Positions 27,532 to 39,544 are shown, counted from the stretch's first letter. The stretch is DNA of 64,000 bases from Saccharomonospora azurea NA-128 (GCF_000231055.2 NZ_CM001466.1:3508184-3572183); one strand, 5' to 3'. Notes: generated by a model from the letters alone, not told the origin. A program made the numbers and translations.

Positions 27532-28753
27532 TGCTTGGTCGGGCTGACCGGTGTGGTGAAGCTTGTGACCACCCAGCCCACGCGACCAAGGCGATCGCGG
27601 TCCCGAGTATCGCGGCGATTCCGATCACCCAAGCAGGGGTGAGGAGCTGTGCCGCTAGTCCGGCGATGATGATGCCGAACCCCTGAGCTGCCCTGAGGGC
27701 CGCGATCGCCAAGCCAACGGCCTGCCCGCGGCTACTATCCGGGACGATACTGACGTAAGTCGCTTGAACAACCATGTCGTGCGCGCTGAATGCGCCGCTG
27801 AGCGCCCACAGTAGAACCAGCACAGCGATGTGGGGTTGAGCTGCGGTGGGCAGCAGTACGAGGCTGGTAGCGACGGCCAGAGGTCCAATCAGCGCAAGCT
27901 GACGTTCGGGGCGGACCCGTTTCAGTACCAGCATTCCCAGAACAGTCCCAATGGGATTGGCGGCCAGTAGCCACCCGGAGCCGGTGGTCCCGGCACCTAC
28001 TTGTTGTGCCATGGGGACTGCCAGGCCCTCTGGGACGACGTAGAAGCCGGCCAGACAGGCGATCAGCAGTAGGACGCGGAGCCTTGGGTTGGTAGCGACG
28101 ATGCGCCAACCAGCGGTGATGTTGGCCCACCGGCCGCCATCTCCGGTGTTTCCACTCCTCGGTGTCGGTTCGTGTCGACTCGTCCCGTACCTGATGATGA
28201 CGGCCGAGACTGCGAACGTGGCTGCGTTGATCAGAAGTGCGTCGTGATAACCGAGAGCCGCGACGACGCTGGCTCCAACGCCGAAGCCGAGAACCAGCGC
28301 CGTCTGATAGGTCATCGACATGACGCCCACGCCCAGCGCAAGCGCTTCAGGGCGAAGAATATTGGGCATCGCGGCCTGGCGTGCGGCAGAGAACGGCACG
28401 GCTACCAACTGCACGCCGACGAGCAAGGCAATCTGTACTCCCAGTGGCATTTGGGGCAACGCCATGGTTGTGACCAGAACGGCACGACAGAGATCAGTCA
28501 CCACCATGACCGTGCGGCGCGAGTACCGATCAGCGAAGCCGGACAAGAACGCCCCACCGAGGAGATCCGGGACATAGCTGACGGCGTATGTCAGCGCGCT
28601 CAACCCTGCCGAGGCAGTGCGGTCGAAGACCAGGACGGTGAGCGCCACGCGCGCCAGCTGGTTCCCCGCAACGGAGAGCACATGTGCCAGCCATAGCCGG
28701 CGAAACTCTGTTACAGCGAATAGCTCGCGGTAGGTGACGCTCTGAGTTCTCAC
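27524..28753 (-). CDS. Major facilitator superfamily exporter (MFS_3/EntS-like)
   Basis: Protein of 409 residues starting at GTG 28753. It opens YRELFAVTEFRRLWLAHVLSVAGNQLARVAL, a typical MFS_3 N terminus, and contains about twelve hydrophobic segments and the motif A-like loop SGFADRYSRRTVMV between helices 2 and 3. A charged central loop (GTSRHEPTPRSG) divides the halves. Members of this group export siderophores, macrolides or other small molecules; the substrate cannot be told. No regulator or biosynthetic genes adjoin it. The region is slightly less GC-rich than its neighbours, compatible with transfer. Confidence 0.8.
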   Translation of the reverse strand: MRTQSVTYRELFAVTEFRRLWLAHVLSVAGNQLARVALTVLVFDRTASAGLSALTYAVSYVPDLLGGAFLSGFADRYSRRTVMVVTDLCRAVLVTTMALPQMPLGVQIALLVGVQLVAVPFSAARQAAMPNILRPEALALGVGVMSMTYQTALVLGFGVGASVVAALGYHDALLINAATFAVSAVIIRYGTSRHEPTPRSGNTGDGGRWANITAGWRIVATNPRLRVLLLIACLAGFYVVPEGLAVPMAQQVGAGTTGSGWLLAANPIGTVLGMLVLKRVRPERQLALIGPLAVATSLVLLPTAAQPHIAVLVLLWALSGAFSAHDMVVQATYVSIVPDSSRGQAVGLAIAALRAAQGFGIIIAGLAAQLLTPAWVIGIAAILGTAIALVAWAGWSQASPHRSARPSRT

Positions 28754-28907
28754 AGTGGCACAGTGTGCCTCTGAAGCGTTGTTGGCAGGTGGAGATCGAG
28801 AAAAGTGCCCTGCCGAACGAGGAGCTAGCGGGGTTTGGTATCGCCTTCGGCGCAGGACGTGTAGGGGTCTCACCGCGCTGTTTGCTGTCGTGACGCGACC
28901 GCGCGGC

Positions 28908-28989
28908 TTTGCAGGTTCTTGCAATGCCGCGACCCGCTTTCCGCAGGTAGGCGCCCTGCGCTCCGTTGATCTTTGCAAGTTTCTGCAAG
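28908..28989 (+). promoter_or_regulatory. Paired TTGCAAG-type operators upstream of the alpha-amylase gene (MalR-like)
   Basis: Two clusters of the same heptamer: TTTGCAG and CTTGCAA at about 28908-28924, and TTGCAAG (28973-28979) with CTGCAAG (28983-28989), spaced about one helical turn. Direct repeats of this sequence are the known sites for LacI-type maltose repressors in Streptomyces amylase promoters. The second cluster abuts the -35 box, so repressor binding would block transcription; that is inference. Confidence 0.6.
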
Positions 28990-28993
28990 ATCG

Positions 28994-29022
28994 TTGACAT
29001 CGTCGACGCCTTCCGCTCTGAT
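28994..29022 (+). promoter_or_regulatory. Promoter of the alpha-amylase gene
   Basis: Consensus -35 TTGACA (28994-28999), 17-base spacer and -10 TCTGAT (29017-29022), about 50 bases before the start codon. It is immediately downstream of the operator repeats. Confidence 0.6.
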
Positions 29023-29073
29023 GTCCGGACCACCCGGTGGCCCGTCACAACCACAGAGCACGGAGGTTCGACG

Positions 29074-30519
29074 ATGTTCCAACGTGTCGTCGGTGCGGTC
29101 GTTCTGGTGGCCGCGCTGCTCACCGCGCCCCTCGCGGCTCCACCGTCCGCCACCGCCGCTCCGCCCGGCGACCGCGACGTCATCGCCACGTTGTTCCAGT
29201 GGAACTGGAACAGTGTCGCCGCGGCCTGTCGCGACCAGCTCGGTCCCGACGGGTACGGCGCCGTGCAGGTGTCGCCGCCCTCGGAGCACGTCGTGCTCGG
29301 CGAGCAGGGCTACCCGTGGTGGCAGGACTACCAGCCCGTCTCCTACCGCCTCGACGAGACCCGCCGGGGTACTCGCGCCGAGTTCGCCGCCATGGTCGAC
29401 ACCTGTCACGACGCGGGCGTGCAGGTGTACGTCGACGCGGTCGTCAACCACATGACGGGCCAGGACGAGTGCGGCACCGGCAGTGCGGGCTCCGCGTACT
29501 GCCACTACGACTACGCCGAGGCGGGCTACGGCTACGACGACTTCCACCACTGTGGACGCAACGGCGACGACAACATCGTCGACTTCCACGACCGGTGGGA
29601 GGTCCAGAACTGCGAGCTCGTCAACCTCGCCGACCTCGACACCGGCTCCGAGTACGTGCGCGACCGCATCGGCGCCTACCTCAACGACCTGCTCTCCCTC
29701 GGCGTCGACGGGTTCCGCATCGACGCGGCCAAGCACATGCCCGCCGAGGACGTCGCCGCGCTGGTGAGCAGGCTCGACCGGCCCGCCTACGTCTACCAGG
29801 AGGTCCTCCACGGCGACGGCGAGCCGATCACGCCGGAGGAGTACCTGGACAACGGCGACGTCTACGACCAGCGCTACGCCCGCGACCTGGCGAAGGTCTT
29901 CAACTCGGAGAAGCTCGCGTACCTGCGTGACTTCGGCACGCCCGTGCCGTCGGAGAACGTGGTGGTCTTCGTCGACAACCACGACAGCCAGCGCGGCGAC
30001 GAGACCCTGACCTACCGCGACGGCGCACGGTACTCGCTGGCCAACGCCTTCATGCTGGCCTGGCCGGTGGGCACCCCGAAGATCAACAGCAGCTACACCT
30101 TCGACGACTACGACGCCGGCCCGCCCAGTGACGCGGCCGGGAACACGACCGACGCGGCCTGCGACTCGGCGGCCTGGCAGTGCGAACACGACTGGCAGCC
30201 GATCCGCAACATGGTCGCGTTCCACAACGAGGTGGGCGACGAGCCCGTCGTGCAGTGGTGGGACAACGGCAACGACACCATCGCCTTCGGCCGGGGGGAC
30301 AAGGGGTACGTCGTCCTCAACGACGAGTCGTCCGCGGTGACCGGCAGGTCGTTCCAGACGGCGCTGCCCGCGGGTACGTACTGCGACGTGCTGCACGGTG
30401 ACGTCGTCGACGGCGCCTGCACCGGCCCCACCTACACCGTGGACGGTGGTGGCTGGTTCCGCGCGGACGTCGGTGCGCACGACGGCGTCGCCCTGCACGC
30501 GGGTGCCCGGGTGGGCTGA
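29074..30519 (+). CDS. Secreted alpha-amylase, GH13
   Basis: Protein of 481 residues that hydrolyses internal alpha-1,4 bonds of starch outside the cell. Residues 1-30 are a Sec signal peptide (FQRVVGAVVLVAALLTAPLA, then ATAAPP). GH13 regions are all present: DAVVNH at 121-126, GFRIDAAKH with nucleophile D217, acid/base E243 in YQEVLHG, and FVDNHD with D304. The short, compact form is that of the actinobacterial/animal-type amylases (GH13_32-like). No starch-binding CBM20 follows the C-terminal beta domain, unlike many Streptomyces enzymes. ATG 29074 has CGGAGG seven bases upstream. Regulation by a maltose-type repressor is suggested by the upstream repeats. Confidence 0.93.
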   Translation: MFQRVVGAVVLVAALLTAPLAAPPSATAAPPGDRDVIATLFQWNWNSVAAACRDQLGPDGYGAVQVSPPSEHVVLGEQGYPWWQDYQPVSYRLDETRRGTRAEFAAMVDTCHDAGVQVYVDAVVNHMTGQDECGTGSAGSAYCHYDYAEAGYGYDDFHHCGRNGDDNIVDFHDRWEVQNCELVNLADLDTGSEYVRDRIGAYLNDLLSLGVDGFRIDAAKHMPAEDVAALVSRLDRPAYVYQEVLHGDGEPITPEEYLDNGDVYDQRYARDLAKVFNSEKLAYLRDFGTPVPSENVVVFVDNHDSQRGDETLTYRDGARYSLANAFMLAWPVGTPKINSSYTFDDYDAGPPSDAAGNTTDAACDSAAWQCEHDWQPIRNMVAFHNEVGDEPVVQWWDNGNDTIAFGRGDKGYVVLNDESSAVTGRSFQTALPAGTYCDVLHGDVVDGACTGPTYTVDGGGWFRADVGAHDGVALHAGARVG

Positions 30520-30524
30520 CCGAA

Positions 30525-30600
30525 CATCGTGTCCGCGCCCTGCGCACGCGTGTCCGCGTCGCAGGGCGCGAACACGCGTGCACAGACTGCGGACACGATG
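30525..30600. repeat. Palindromic 21-bp repeat element / terminator after amylase
   Basis: Outer arms CATCGTGTCCGC (30525-30536) and GCGGACACGATG (30589-30600) are perfectly complementary, as are inner arms CACGCGTGT (30545-30553) and ACACGCGTG (30572-30580). Each half consists of the GCGTGTCCGC-type unit seen in the arrays at 54267, 54515 and 57987, here in inverted orientation. It lies 5 bases after the amylase stop and probably forms a long hairpin. Confidence 0.7.
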
Positions 30601-30621
30601 TGGGTCGGATAGCTTCTCGAC

Positions 30622-31671
30622 GTGGGTGACGCCAGGGTCGGGGACGAGATCGACAGGAAGTCCGACGCGAAGGACACGAAGGACGGGGAGAAGCTGCTGC
30701 CCCGCCTGCGCCGGAAGTATCCGTGGCTCGACCACCTCGTGAGAGCCAACGACGCCTTCACCGAACGCTACGGCAACCACTACGCGGCCGCGATCACGTA
30801 CTTCTCCGTCCTGTCGCTGATCCCGCTGCTCATGGTCGGATTCGCCGTCGCGGGCTTCGTGCTCGCGGGCAACGAGACCGCGCTCACCGAACTGCGGGAA
30901 GGCATCATCCGGTCGGCCCCGGAAGGCCTCGGAGACCTGTTCGCCTCCATCGTCGGCGCGGCGCTGGAATCCCGGGCCGGTGCGGGACTGATCGGTCTGG
31001 CCGTCGCCCTCTACTCGGGCCTCGGCTGGATGACGAACCTGCGCGACGCCCTCACCGCGCAGTGGGGGCAGGAGAAGAAGAAACTGCCGTTCCTCTCCAC
31101 CCGCCTCAAGGACCTGGTGGCGCTGATCGGCCTGGGTGTGGCACTGGTGGTGTCGTTCGGGCTCACCGCTGTCGGCGGCGGCCTGGGCCGGTTCCTGCTC
31201 GGCTTCATGGGGCTGGAGGACCAGGGCTGGGCGCGGTTCCTCCTCCAGGCCGCCACGGTTCTGCTGTCGCTGCTCGCCAACGTGCTGGTGTTCCTCTGGG
31301 TGCTCTCGCAGCTGCCGAGGGAGAAGGTCGCCCCGCGCAGCGCCGTGCGGGGCGCGATCATCGCCGCCGTCGGGTTCGAGATCCTCAAGCAGGTCGGTGG
31401 CATCTACCTGACCAGCGTCACCAGCTCCCCGGCCGGAGCGTTGTTCGGGCCGATCATCGGTCTGCTGGTGTTCGCCAACCTCGTCGCGCGGTTCCTGCTG
31501 TTCGTGACCGCCTGGACGGCCACGGCGACGGAGAACCTCACCCGCACGGTGGAGCCGCCCCCGCCCACCGTGGTGAGGCCGCTGGTCGAGGTGCGTCGCG
31601 GCCGAGGCGTCGCGGCGGGCGCGTTCGGCGTCGGTGCGCTCCTGGGCTGGTTGTCCAAGCGGCGTTCGTGA
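30622..31671 (+). CDS. YihY/BrkB-family inner membrane protein
   Basis: Protein of 349 residues with a charged N-terminal tail (KSDAKDTKDGEK) and about six transmembrane helices. The family signatures HYAAAITYFSVLSLIPLL and the glycine-rich helix around YSGLGWMTNLRDAL are typical of YihY/BrkB (UPF0761) proteins, formerly misnamed RNase BN. The C terminus ends in a short hydrophobic stretch and basic residues. Start GTG 30622. The neighbourhood (YihY, dacA, SCO4848-like gene) is conserved in actinobacteria, so this is core genome. The transported or bound substrate is unknown. Confidence 0.85.
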   Translation: MGDARVGDEIDRKSDAKDTKDGEKLLPRLRRKYPWLDHLVRANDAFTERYGNHYAAAITYFSVLSLIPLLMVGFAVAGFVLAGNETALTELREGIIRSAPEGLGDLFASIVGAALESRAGAGLIGLAVALYSGLGWMTNLRDALTAQWGQEKKKLPFLSTRLKDLVALIGLGVALVVSFGLTAVGGGLGRFLLGFMGLEDQGWARFLLQAATVLLSLLANVLVFLWVLSQLPREKVAPRSAVRGAIIAAVGFEILKQVGGIYLTSVTSSPAGALFGPIIGLLVFANLVARFLLFVTAWTATATENLTRTVEPPPPTVVRPLVEVRRGRGVAAGAFGVGALLGWLSKRRS

Positions 31672-31714
31672 CGGTGGGCTGACATATGCTCGCCCTCGGG
31701 ACGGAGGGGTGAGT

Positions 31715-32932
31715 GTGAGCACGACGACGACGCCGCGGGTGGCGTTGCCTCGGGAGATCTGGGTCCTGGTGGGGGCCAGTTTCCTCATCGCCATCGGCTA
31801 CGGGATCGTCGGTCCCGCCCTGCCGAACTACGCGGCGAGCTTCGACGTGGGTGTCACCGCCGCGTCGGTGGTCGTGAGCGCGTTCGCGTTCGTGCGGCTG
31901 CTGTTCGCGCCGATGAGCGGGCGGCTGGTGACGCGTTTCGGGGAACGCCCCATCTACCTGTGGGGTGTGTCGATCGTGGCGATCGGCACGCTGCTGTGTG
32001 CGGTGGCGACGGACTACTGGCAGCTGCTGTTCTTCCGGGCCGCCAGCGGGGTCGGCTCCACGATGTTCACCGTGTCGGCGATCGGCCTGCTCATCCGGCT
32101 CTCGCCGCCGGAGGCGCGCGGGCGGGCGTCGAGCCTGTGGGGGTCGAGCTTCCTGCTGGGCGGCATCGCCGGTCCGGTGGTGGGCGGTGGGCTCGTGACG
32201 GTGTCGTTGCGGGCGCCGTTCCTCGTCTACGGCATCGCGCTGGTGCTCACGACGCTGCTGGTGTGGTGGCAGCTGCGGCATTCGTCGCTGGTGGCTCGGC
32301 AGCAGGACGACGACGCTCCCGAGCTGACGTTCCGCCAGGCCGTCCGCCATCCCTCGTACCGCGCGGCGCTGGGGTCGAACCTGGCCAACGGCTGGGTCGT
32401 GTTCGGTGTGCGGATGTCGCTGCTGCCGTTGTTCGTGACCGCGGTGCTGGCCAAGGACGAGTCGTTCACCGGGATCGCGCTCGCCGTGTTCGCCGCCGTG
32501 AACGCGCTCGCCCTGCTGTTCGTCGGCAGGGTCACCGACAAGCGGGGGCGCAAGCTGCCCGCTCTCGTGGGCCTGGCGCTGCTCGCGGTGGGCGTGGTGG
32601 GGCTCGGCTTCACCGACGACCCGTGGTTGTTCCTGGCGGCCGTCGCGGTGGCCGGGCTCGGCGCGGGCGCGTTGAACCCCGCCCAGAACGCGGCGGTCGC
32701 CGACGTGCTCGGCTCGAAGGCCCGGGGCGGCTCGGTGCTGGCGGGTTTCCAGATGGCTGCCGACGTCGGTGCCGTCGTGGGCCCGCTCGTGGCGGGGGCG
32801 ATCGCCGAGAAGTGGTCGTACTCGGCGGCGTTCGGGCTGACCGGCGTGGTGGTCGCGCTCGCACTGGTGCTGTGGATCGGCGCCCGTGAGACGTTGCCCG
32901 CCGAGAAGGAGACGCGGCCCGCCACGGAGTGA
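31715..32932 (+). CDS. Major facilitator superfamily transporter
   Basis: Protein of 405 residues and about twelve transmembrane helices. The helix 2-3 loop SGRLVTRFGERPIYLWG is the MFS motif A, and RVTDKRGRKLP its counterpart in the second half. GGAGGGG lies six bases before GTG 31715, which is preferred over GTG 31709. The N terminus resembles drug/sugar efflux carriers of the multidrug-resistance type, but the substrate is not predictable. It is followed by dacA on the opposite strand with a 7-base gap and no visible terminator. Confidence 0.83.
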   Translation: MSTTTTPRVALPREIWVLVGASFLIAIGYGIVGPALPNYAASFDVGVTAASVVVSAFAFVRLLFAPMSGRLVTRFGERPIYLWGVSIVAIGTLLCAVATDYWQLLFFRAASGVGSTMFTVSAIGLLIRLSPPEARGRASSLWGSSFLLGGIAGPVVGGGLVTVSLRAPFLVYGIALVLTTLLVWWQLRHSSLVARQQDDDAPELTFRQAVRHPSYRAALGSNLANGWVVFGVRMSLLPLFVTAVLAKDESFTGIALAVFAAVNALALLFVGRVTDKRGRKLPALVGLALLAVGVVGLGFTDDPWLFLAAVAVAGLGAGALNPAQNAAVADVLGSKARGGSVLAGFQMAADVGAVVGPLVAGAIAEKWSYSAAFGLTGVVVALALVLWIGARETLPAEKETRPATE

Positions 32933-32939
32933 GCCGCCG

Positions 32940-34178
32940 TCAGTCCGGTCGGCGGAGCACTCCCTTGCGGTGGCCCACCAGCAGGCCCGCGATCACCAGG
33001 AGTGTCACCGCCAACGTGACGATCCACCCCGTGGTGCCGAACGGGTCGTCCGCGGTCGGGGTCGGCACGCCTGCGGCCGCCAGGTCGTCCTCCTGCGCGT
33101 CGTCGCCGGGCGCCTGGATCGCCGCGCTGGTGACGGTGCCCACGGACGCGCTGCCCGACGAGGCGAGGGTGAACCCGTAGTCGAGCAGTGCCGCGGCCTG
33201 TTCGGCCACGCGCACGGGCTCCTGCTCGGCTCGCAGCAACACCACGGCGAGCCGCCTGCCGTCACGTTCGGCGGCGCCGGCGTAGGTGTGGCGCGAGTCG
33301 TCGGTGAACCCGGTCTTGCCGCCGAGGAACCCCTCGTACGTCCCCCACAGCGGGTTGTCGTTGTAGATGGGGAAGTCGGGCTCCCCCGGACCACCGGGGA
33401 AGCGGGTCTCCTTGGTGCCGACGGCCTCGACGTAGTCGTCCTGTTGCATGGCGTGCCGGAACACGAGACTCATGTCGTAGGCCGAGGTCATCATGCCCGG
33501 GCCGTCGAGGCCGGACGGCGTCGCGGCGTGGGTGTCGGAGGCGCCCAGCCACTCGGCGAGCGCGTTCATCTTGTCCACGGCCACGTCGACGCCGCCGAGC
33601 GCGGTGGCCAGCGCGTGGGCCACGTCGTTGCCGGAGCGCATGAGCAGCGCGTCGACCAGGTCGTCGACGCGGTACTCGCCGCCCTTCACGATGCCCACGC
33701 AGGTGCACTCCTGCTCGGAGTCGGCCTTGGTGGCCACGACGGTGTGGTCGCTGCGGAGTTCCTCCAGGACGACCAGCGCGAGCAGCGTCTTGATGAGCGA
33801 CGCGGGCCGGTGCCGACCGTGCGGGTCCTTCGCGGCGAGGACGTCACCGGTGTCGAGGTCCTGCACGAGCCACGCGGCCGCCGTGACGTCCTGCGGCGGC
33901 TGGGGGCTGTTCGCCGGGACGACGACGCCGCACTCGGCCATCCGCTCGCCGCCGGCGGGGCGCTCGGGCACGGGCAGGGGAGTGGGGGACTCCTCGCCCG
34001 GAGGCGGTTCCTCGGAGGTGTCCACCGGGGGCGGTGGCAGGGTGCGGTTCGGGCAGGAGCTGGACGGCTGAGCCGCGAACGCCTCGCTCGGTGGTGTCCC
34101 CACGAACGCGGTGAGCATCACGAGGGCGGCCGTGACGAGCACGGTGAGAACTGACCGGATCGACGTGGTCCTGGGCAC
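32940..34178 (-). CDS. dacA: D-alanyl-D-alanine carboxypeptidase (peptidase S11, low-molecular-mass PBP)
   Basis: Protein of 412 residues that trims the terminal D-Ala from peptidoglycan stem peptides at the outer membrane face. Signal peptide at residues 1-36, a Pro/Glu-rich spacer (about 40-75), then the penicillin-binding domain with SLIK (S127-K130), SGN (182-184) and KTG (288-290). A C-terminal transmembrane helix (GWIVTLAVTLLVIAGLLVG) with a basic tail anchors it. Start GTG at 34176-34178. In related genomes it lies next to the SCO4848-type gene; here a xylanase gene has been inserted between them, and a copy of the dacA start region recurs at 36082. Confidence 0.92.
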   Translation of the reverse strand: MPRTTSIRSVLTVLVTAALVMLTAFVGTPPSEAFAAQPSSSCPNRTLPPPPVDTSEEPPPGEESPTPLPVPERPAGGERMAECGVVVPANSPQPPQDVTAAAWLVQDLDTGDVLAAKDPHGRHRPASLIKTLLALVVLEELRSDHTVVATKADSEQECTCVGIVKGGEYRVDDLVDALLMRSGNDVAHALATALGGVDVAVDKMNALAEWLGASDTHAATPSGLDGPGMMTSAYDMSLVFRHAMQQDDYVEAVGTKETRFPGGPGEPDFPIYNDNPLWGTYEGFLGGKTGFTDDSRHTYAGAAERDGRRLAVVLLRAEQEPVRVAEQAAALLDYGFTLASSGSASVGTVTSAAIQAPGDDAQEDDLAAAGVPTPTADDPFGTTGWIVTLAVTLLVIAGLLVGHRKGVLRRPD

Positions 34179-34233
34179 CCGTGCAGGCTAACGGGTTGTC
34201 AAGCGCGCCCTTGGCGATATGCGAATGTCTCGC
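34161..34233. repeat. Left copy of the duplicated dacA/SCO4848-like intergenic sequence
   Basis: Bases 34161-34195 match 36082-36116 at 32 of 35 positions, and 34218-34233 (TATGCGAATGTCTCGC) match 36141-36156 at 15 of 16. The left copy contains the true dacA start plus a dead remnant of the start of the SCO4848-like gene (ATGCGAATGTCTCGC). The right copy has the reverse. The xylanase gene lies between the copies. Confidence 0.8.
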
Positions 34234-34336
34234 CGCATCGGTCTTCGGCGTCTTCACCGCTTGATCCGGATGGCGGAGGGTCCCGTGTGCGTGCGGGGGC
34301 TTCCCGACACTGCGAACAGCGGGTCACCGCTGGTTC

Positions 34337-34454
34337 CGAAAGTTTCGAAAGTCCGAGTCGGAGAGTCGCGATTATGGGTGCCACATAGTTCGTGATCTGC
34401 GATGTTCGCAGGTAGACGTACTGAACTCCGCTCGCATTGACCGAAAACTTTCGG
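34337..34454 (+). promoter_or_regulatory. Candidate xylanase operators (CGAAAGTTTCG type)
   Basis: Two near-palindromes: CGAAAGTTTCG at 34337-34347 and CCGAAAACTTTCGG at 34441-34454. GAAA-n-TTTC elements are known upstream of actinomycete xylanase genes and bind LacI-type repressors. The second sits directly before the promoter. Confidence 0.5.
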
Positions 34455-34465
34455 AAAAATCGATG

Positions 34466-35975
<1,510 letters not shown>

Positions 35976-36008
35976 TCCCGACCCGGGCCGGAGGGGATCC
36001 GGAACAGC

Positions 36009-36041
36009 GGCTGGGCTCGGTCACGCCGACCGAGCCCAGCC
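36009..36041 (+). terminator. Xylanase terminator hairpin
   Basis: Perfect 14-bp stem GGCTGGGCTCGGTC / GACCGAGCCCAGCC with a 5-base loop, 34 bases after the xylanase stop. No T tract. Confidence 0.75.
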
Positions 36042-36081
36042 GTGTGCCCGCCCACGGATCGTCCCGGAACAGCGGCGCGCC

Positions 36082-36156
36082 CGACGTGGTGCTGGGCACC
36101 CGTGCGGGCTGACGGGGGCTGTGGAGAGGGATACTTCCGGTATGCGGATGTCTCGC
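36082..36156. repeat. Right copy of the duplicated dacA/SCO4848-like intergenic sequence
   Basis: Partner of 34161-34233. On the minus strand it still carries a dacA-like start (GTGCCCAGCACCACGTCG) that diverges after six codons into non-coding sequence, showing that this end was cut off from dacA when the xylanase entered. Its right part is the genuine start of the SCO4848-like gene. Confidence 0.8.
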
Positions 36157-36375
36157 GGTATCTCCCTGTTCCTCACGGCGTTCGGGGTGTGGTCCTGGAT
36201 CATCTGGATCACGTTCGCCCGCAACCTGTGGAACAGCGACAACGCTTGGAACGCCGACGGCTCGCCGACGGGCTTCTTCTGGGTGCACTTGCTGCTCGCG
36301 GTGACCTCGTTTGTGCTGGGCACCATCATCGGTGTGATCGGGTGGCGTGGCCTGCGGGCCGCACGGAACCGATAG
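36142..36375 (+). CDS. SCO4848-family small membrane protein
   Basis: Protein of 77 residues with two transmembrane helices. The N terminus MSRGISLFLTAFGVWSWIIW and the central GFFWVHLLLAVTSFVLG match the SCO4848 family of actinobacterial membrane proteins, which sits beside dacA in Streptomyces. Start is ATG 36142 or ATG 36148 (MSRG, nearer to family length). Function is unknown. Its promoter region was separated from dacA by the xylanase insertion. Confidence 0.75.
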   Translation: MRMSRGISLFLTAFGVWSWIIWITFARNLWNSDNAWNADGSPTGFFWVHLLLAVTSFVLGTIIGVIGWRGLRAARNR

Positions 36376-36399
36376 GTCGTCCGAGAGGTCTCACCTGCC

Positions 36400-36861
36400 A
36401 TGACAGACCAGACGCCACCGACCTGGCAGGTCCCGCCGCCGCCACCGCAGCAGCCGTTCCAGTCGCCCCAGCAGGCGCCGACCGCGCCGAGAGGGTGGGG
36501 GAGGGCGCTCGCGGGCGTTCTCGTGGGTCTGCTCCTCGGCGGCGGGGGCGTCGGGCTCACGTGGTTCCTGCTCTCGGACGCCGAGGGCGACGGCGCCGCG
36601 GCCGACGCGCAGGAGGCGTGCGCGATCGTGGAGCGCACCCCGACGGTGATGCCCACGGAGGACGATGTCTCCGATATGCACCGGTGGGGTGCGGCCATGT
36701 CGTTGGCGATGGCCGCCGCCGAGGCCGACCCGACGTACGAGTCGTTGTCCAAGGCGATCCACAAGCCGCTTCTGATCTTCCAGCAGAAATACGACGTCGA
36801 GGACGACCCCGACTACCAGGCCGCGATGACGGCCGCTCGGGACGCGTGCGCGGAGCTCTGA
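36400..36861 (+). CDS. Membrane-anchored protein with Pro/Gln-rich N terminus
   Basis: Protein of 153 residues. Residues 1-32 are Pro/Gln-rich and cytoplasmic; about 36-60 form one transmembrane helix (ALAGVLVGLLLGGGGVGLTWFLL); the remainder is an acidic helical extracytoplasmic domain with two Cys (EACAIV near 69 and DACAEL at the end) that could pair. This layout is common in actinobacterial proteins of unknown role. ATG 36400 lies 24 bases after the SCO4848-like gene, so they may be cotranscribed. It ends at a strong shared terminator. Confidence 0.6.
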   Translation: MTDQTPPTWQVPPPPPQQPFQSPQQAPTAPRGWGRALAGVLVGLLLGGGGVGLTWFLLSDAEGDGAAADAQEACAIVERTPTVMPTEDDVSDMHRWGAAMSLAMAAAEADPTYESLSKAIHKPLLIFQQKYDVEDDPDYQAAMTAARDACAEL

Positions 36862-36877
36862 CGGAAAACCCGGAAAC

Positions 36878-36920
36878 ACGAAGGCCACCCTCCCGCGTTC
36901 GGCGGTCGGGTGGCCTTCGT
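36878..36920. terminator. Bidirectional terminator between the 36400 gene and sdhB
   Basis: Thirteen-base complementary arms ACGAAGGCCACCC (36878-36890) and GGGTGGCCTTCGT (36908-36920) with a 17-base loop, between convergent genes. Confidence 0.85.
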
Positions 36921-36941
36921 CGTTCGGGCCTCAGGGCCGGG

Positions 36942-37730
36942 TCACACGCGCTTGAACAGCAGCGCGCGCTTGACCTCCTGGATGGCCTTGGTGATCTGGA
37001 TTCCTCGCGGGCACGCGTCGGTGCAGTTGAACGTCGTGCGGCAGCGCCACACGCCCTCGGCGTCGTTGAGGATGTCCAGCCGCTCTTCGGCGCCCTCGTC
37101 GCGCGAGTCGAAGATGAACCGGTGCGCGTTCACGATCGCCGCCGGGCCGAAGTACGACCCGTCGGCCCAGTACACCGGGCACGACGACGTGCACGCCGCG
37201 CACAGGATGCACTTGGTGGTGTCGTCGAACCGCTCGCGGTCGGCGGGCGACTGGACGCGCTCACGCGTCGGCTCGTTGCCGTAGGCGATGAGGTACGGCT
37301 TCACCGCGCGGTACGCCTCGAAGAAGGGCTCCATGTCGACGTAGAGGTCCTTCATCGTCGGCAGGCCCTTGATCGGGGCGATGGTGATCACCGTAGGTTT
37401 GCCCGCTGTGTCCTTCTTGCCGAGCAGGTCCTTCACCAGCACCTTGCACGCGAGGCGGTTGACGCCGTTGATCTGCATGGCGTCCGACCCGCAGATGCCG
37501 TGCGCGCAGGAGCGCCGGAACGCCAGCGTGCCGTCCACGTAGTTCTTGATGTTGAACAGGAGGTTCAGCACGCGGTCGGTCGGCAGCGCCGGCACGTCGT
37601 AGGACTCCCAGTGCGGCTCGGAGTCCACCTCGGGGTTGAACCGGAGGAGCTTCACCGTGACGGTGACCGAACCCTCCGGTGCGGGAATCTGCGAGGTGTC
37701 GTGGACGCCCTCGGAAACCGTGGCAGTCAT
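36942..37730 (-). CDS. sdhB: Succinate dehydrogenase iron-sulfur subunit
   Basis: Protein of 262 residues that passes electrons from SdhA flavin to quinone through three clusters. The [2Fe-2S] ligands are C75, C80 and C95 (with D83 replacing the fourth Cys, as in many SdhB). The [4Fe-4S]/[3Fe-4S] ligands lie in CILCAACTSSCP (C174, C177, C180, C184) and CRTTFNCTDACP (C230, C236, C240). Cytoplasmic, bound to the membrane by SdhC and SdhD. It is the last gene of the sdhCDAB operon, one base after the sdhA stop. Confidence 0.96.
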   Translation of the reverse strand: MTATVSEGVHDTSQIPAPEGSVTVTVKLLRFNPEVDSEPHWESYDVPALPTDRVLNLLFNIKNYVDGTLAFRRSCAHGICGSDAMQINGVNRLACKVLVKDLLGKKDTAGKPTVITIAPIKGLPTMKDLYVDMEPFFEAYRAVKPYLIAYGNEPTRERVQSPADRERFDDTTKCILCAACTSSCPVYWADGSYFGPAAIVNAHRFIFDSRDEGAEERLDILNDAEGVWRCRTTFNCTDACPRGIQITKAIQEVKRALLFKRV

Positions 37731-37731
37731 A

Positions 37732-39519
<1,788 letters not shown>

Positions 39520-39544
39520 GTCTCGTCGCTTTCGTGTGGTGGGG

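Noticed and set aside
28870..31794. 974-codon minus-strand frame across the amylase and YihY genes
   Set aside because: Spans two genes with recognisable protein motifs on the other strand; repetitive composition.
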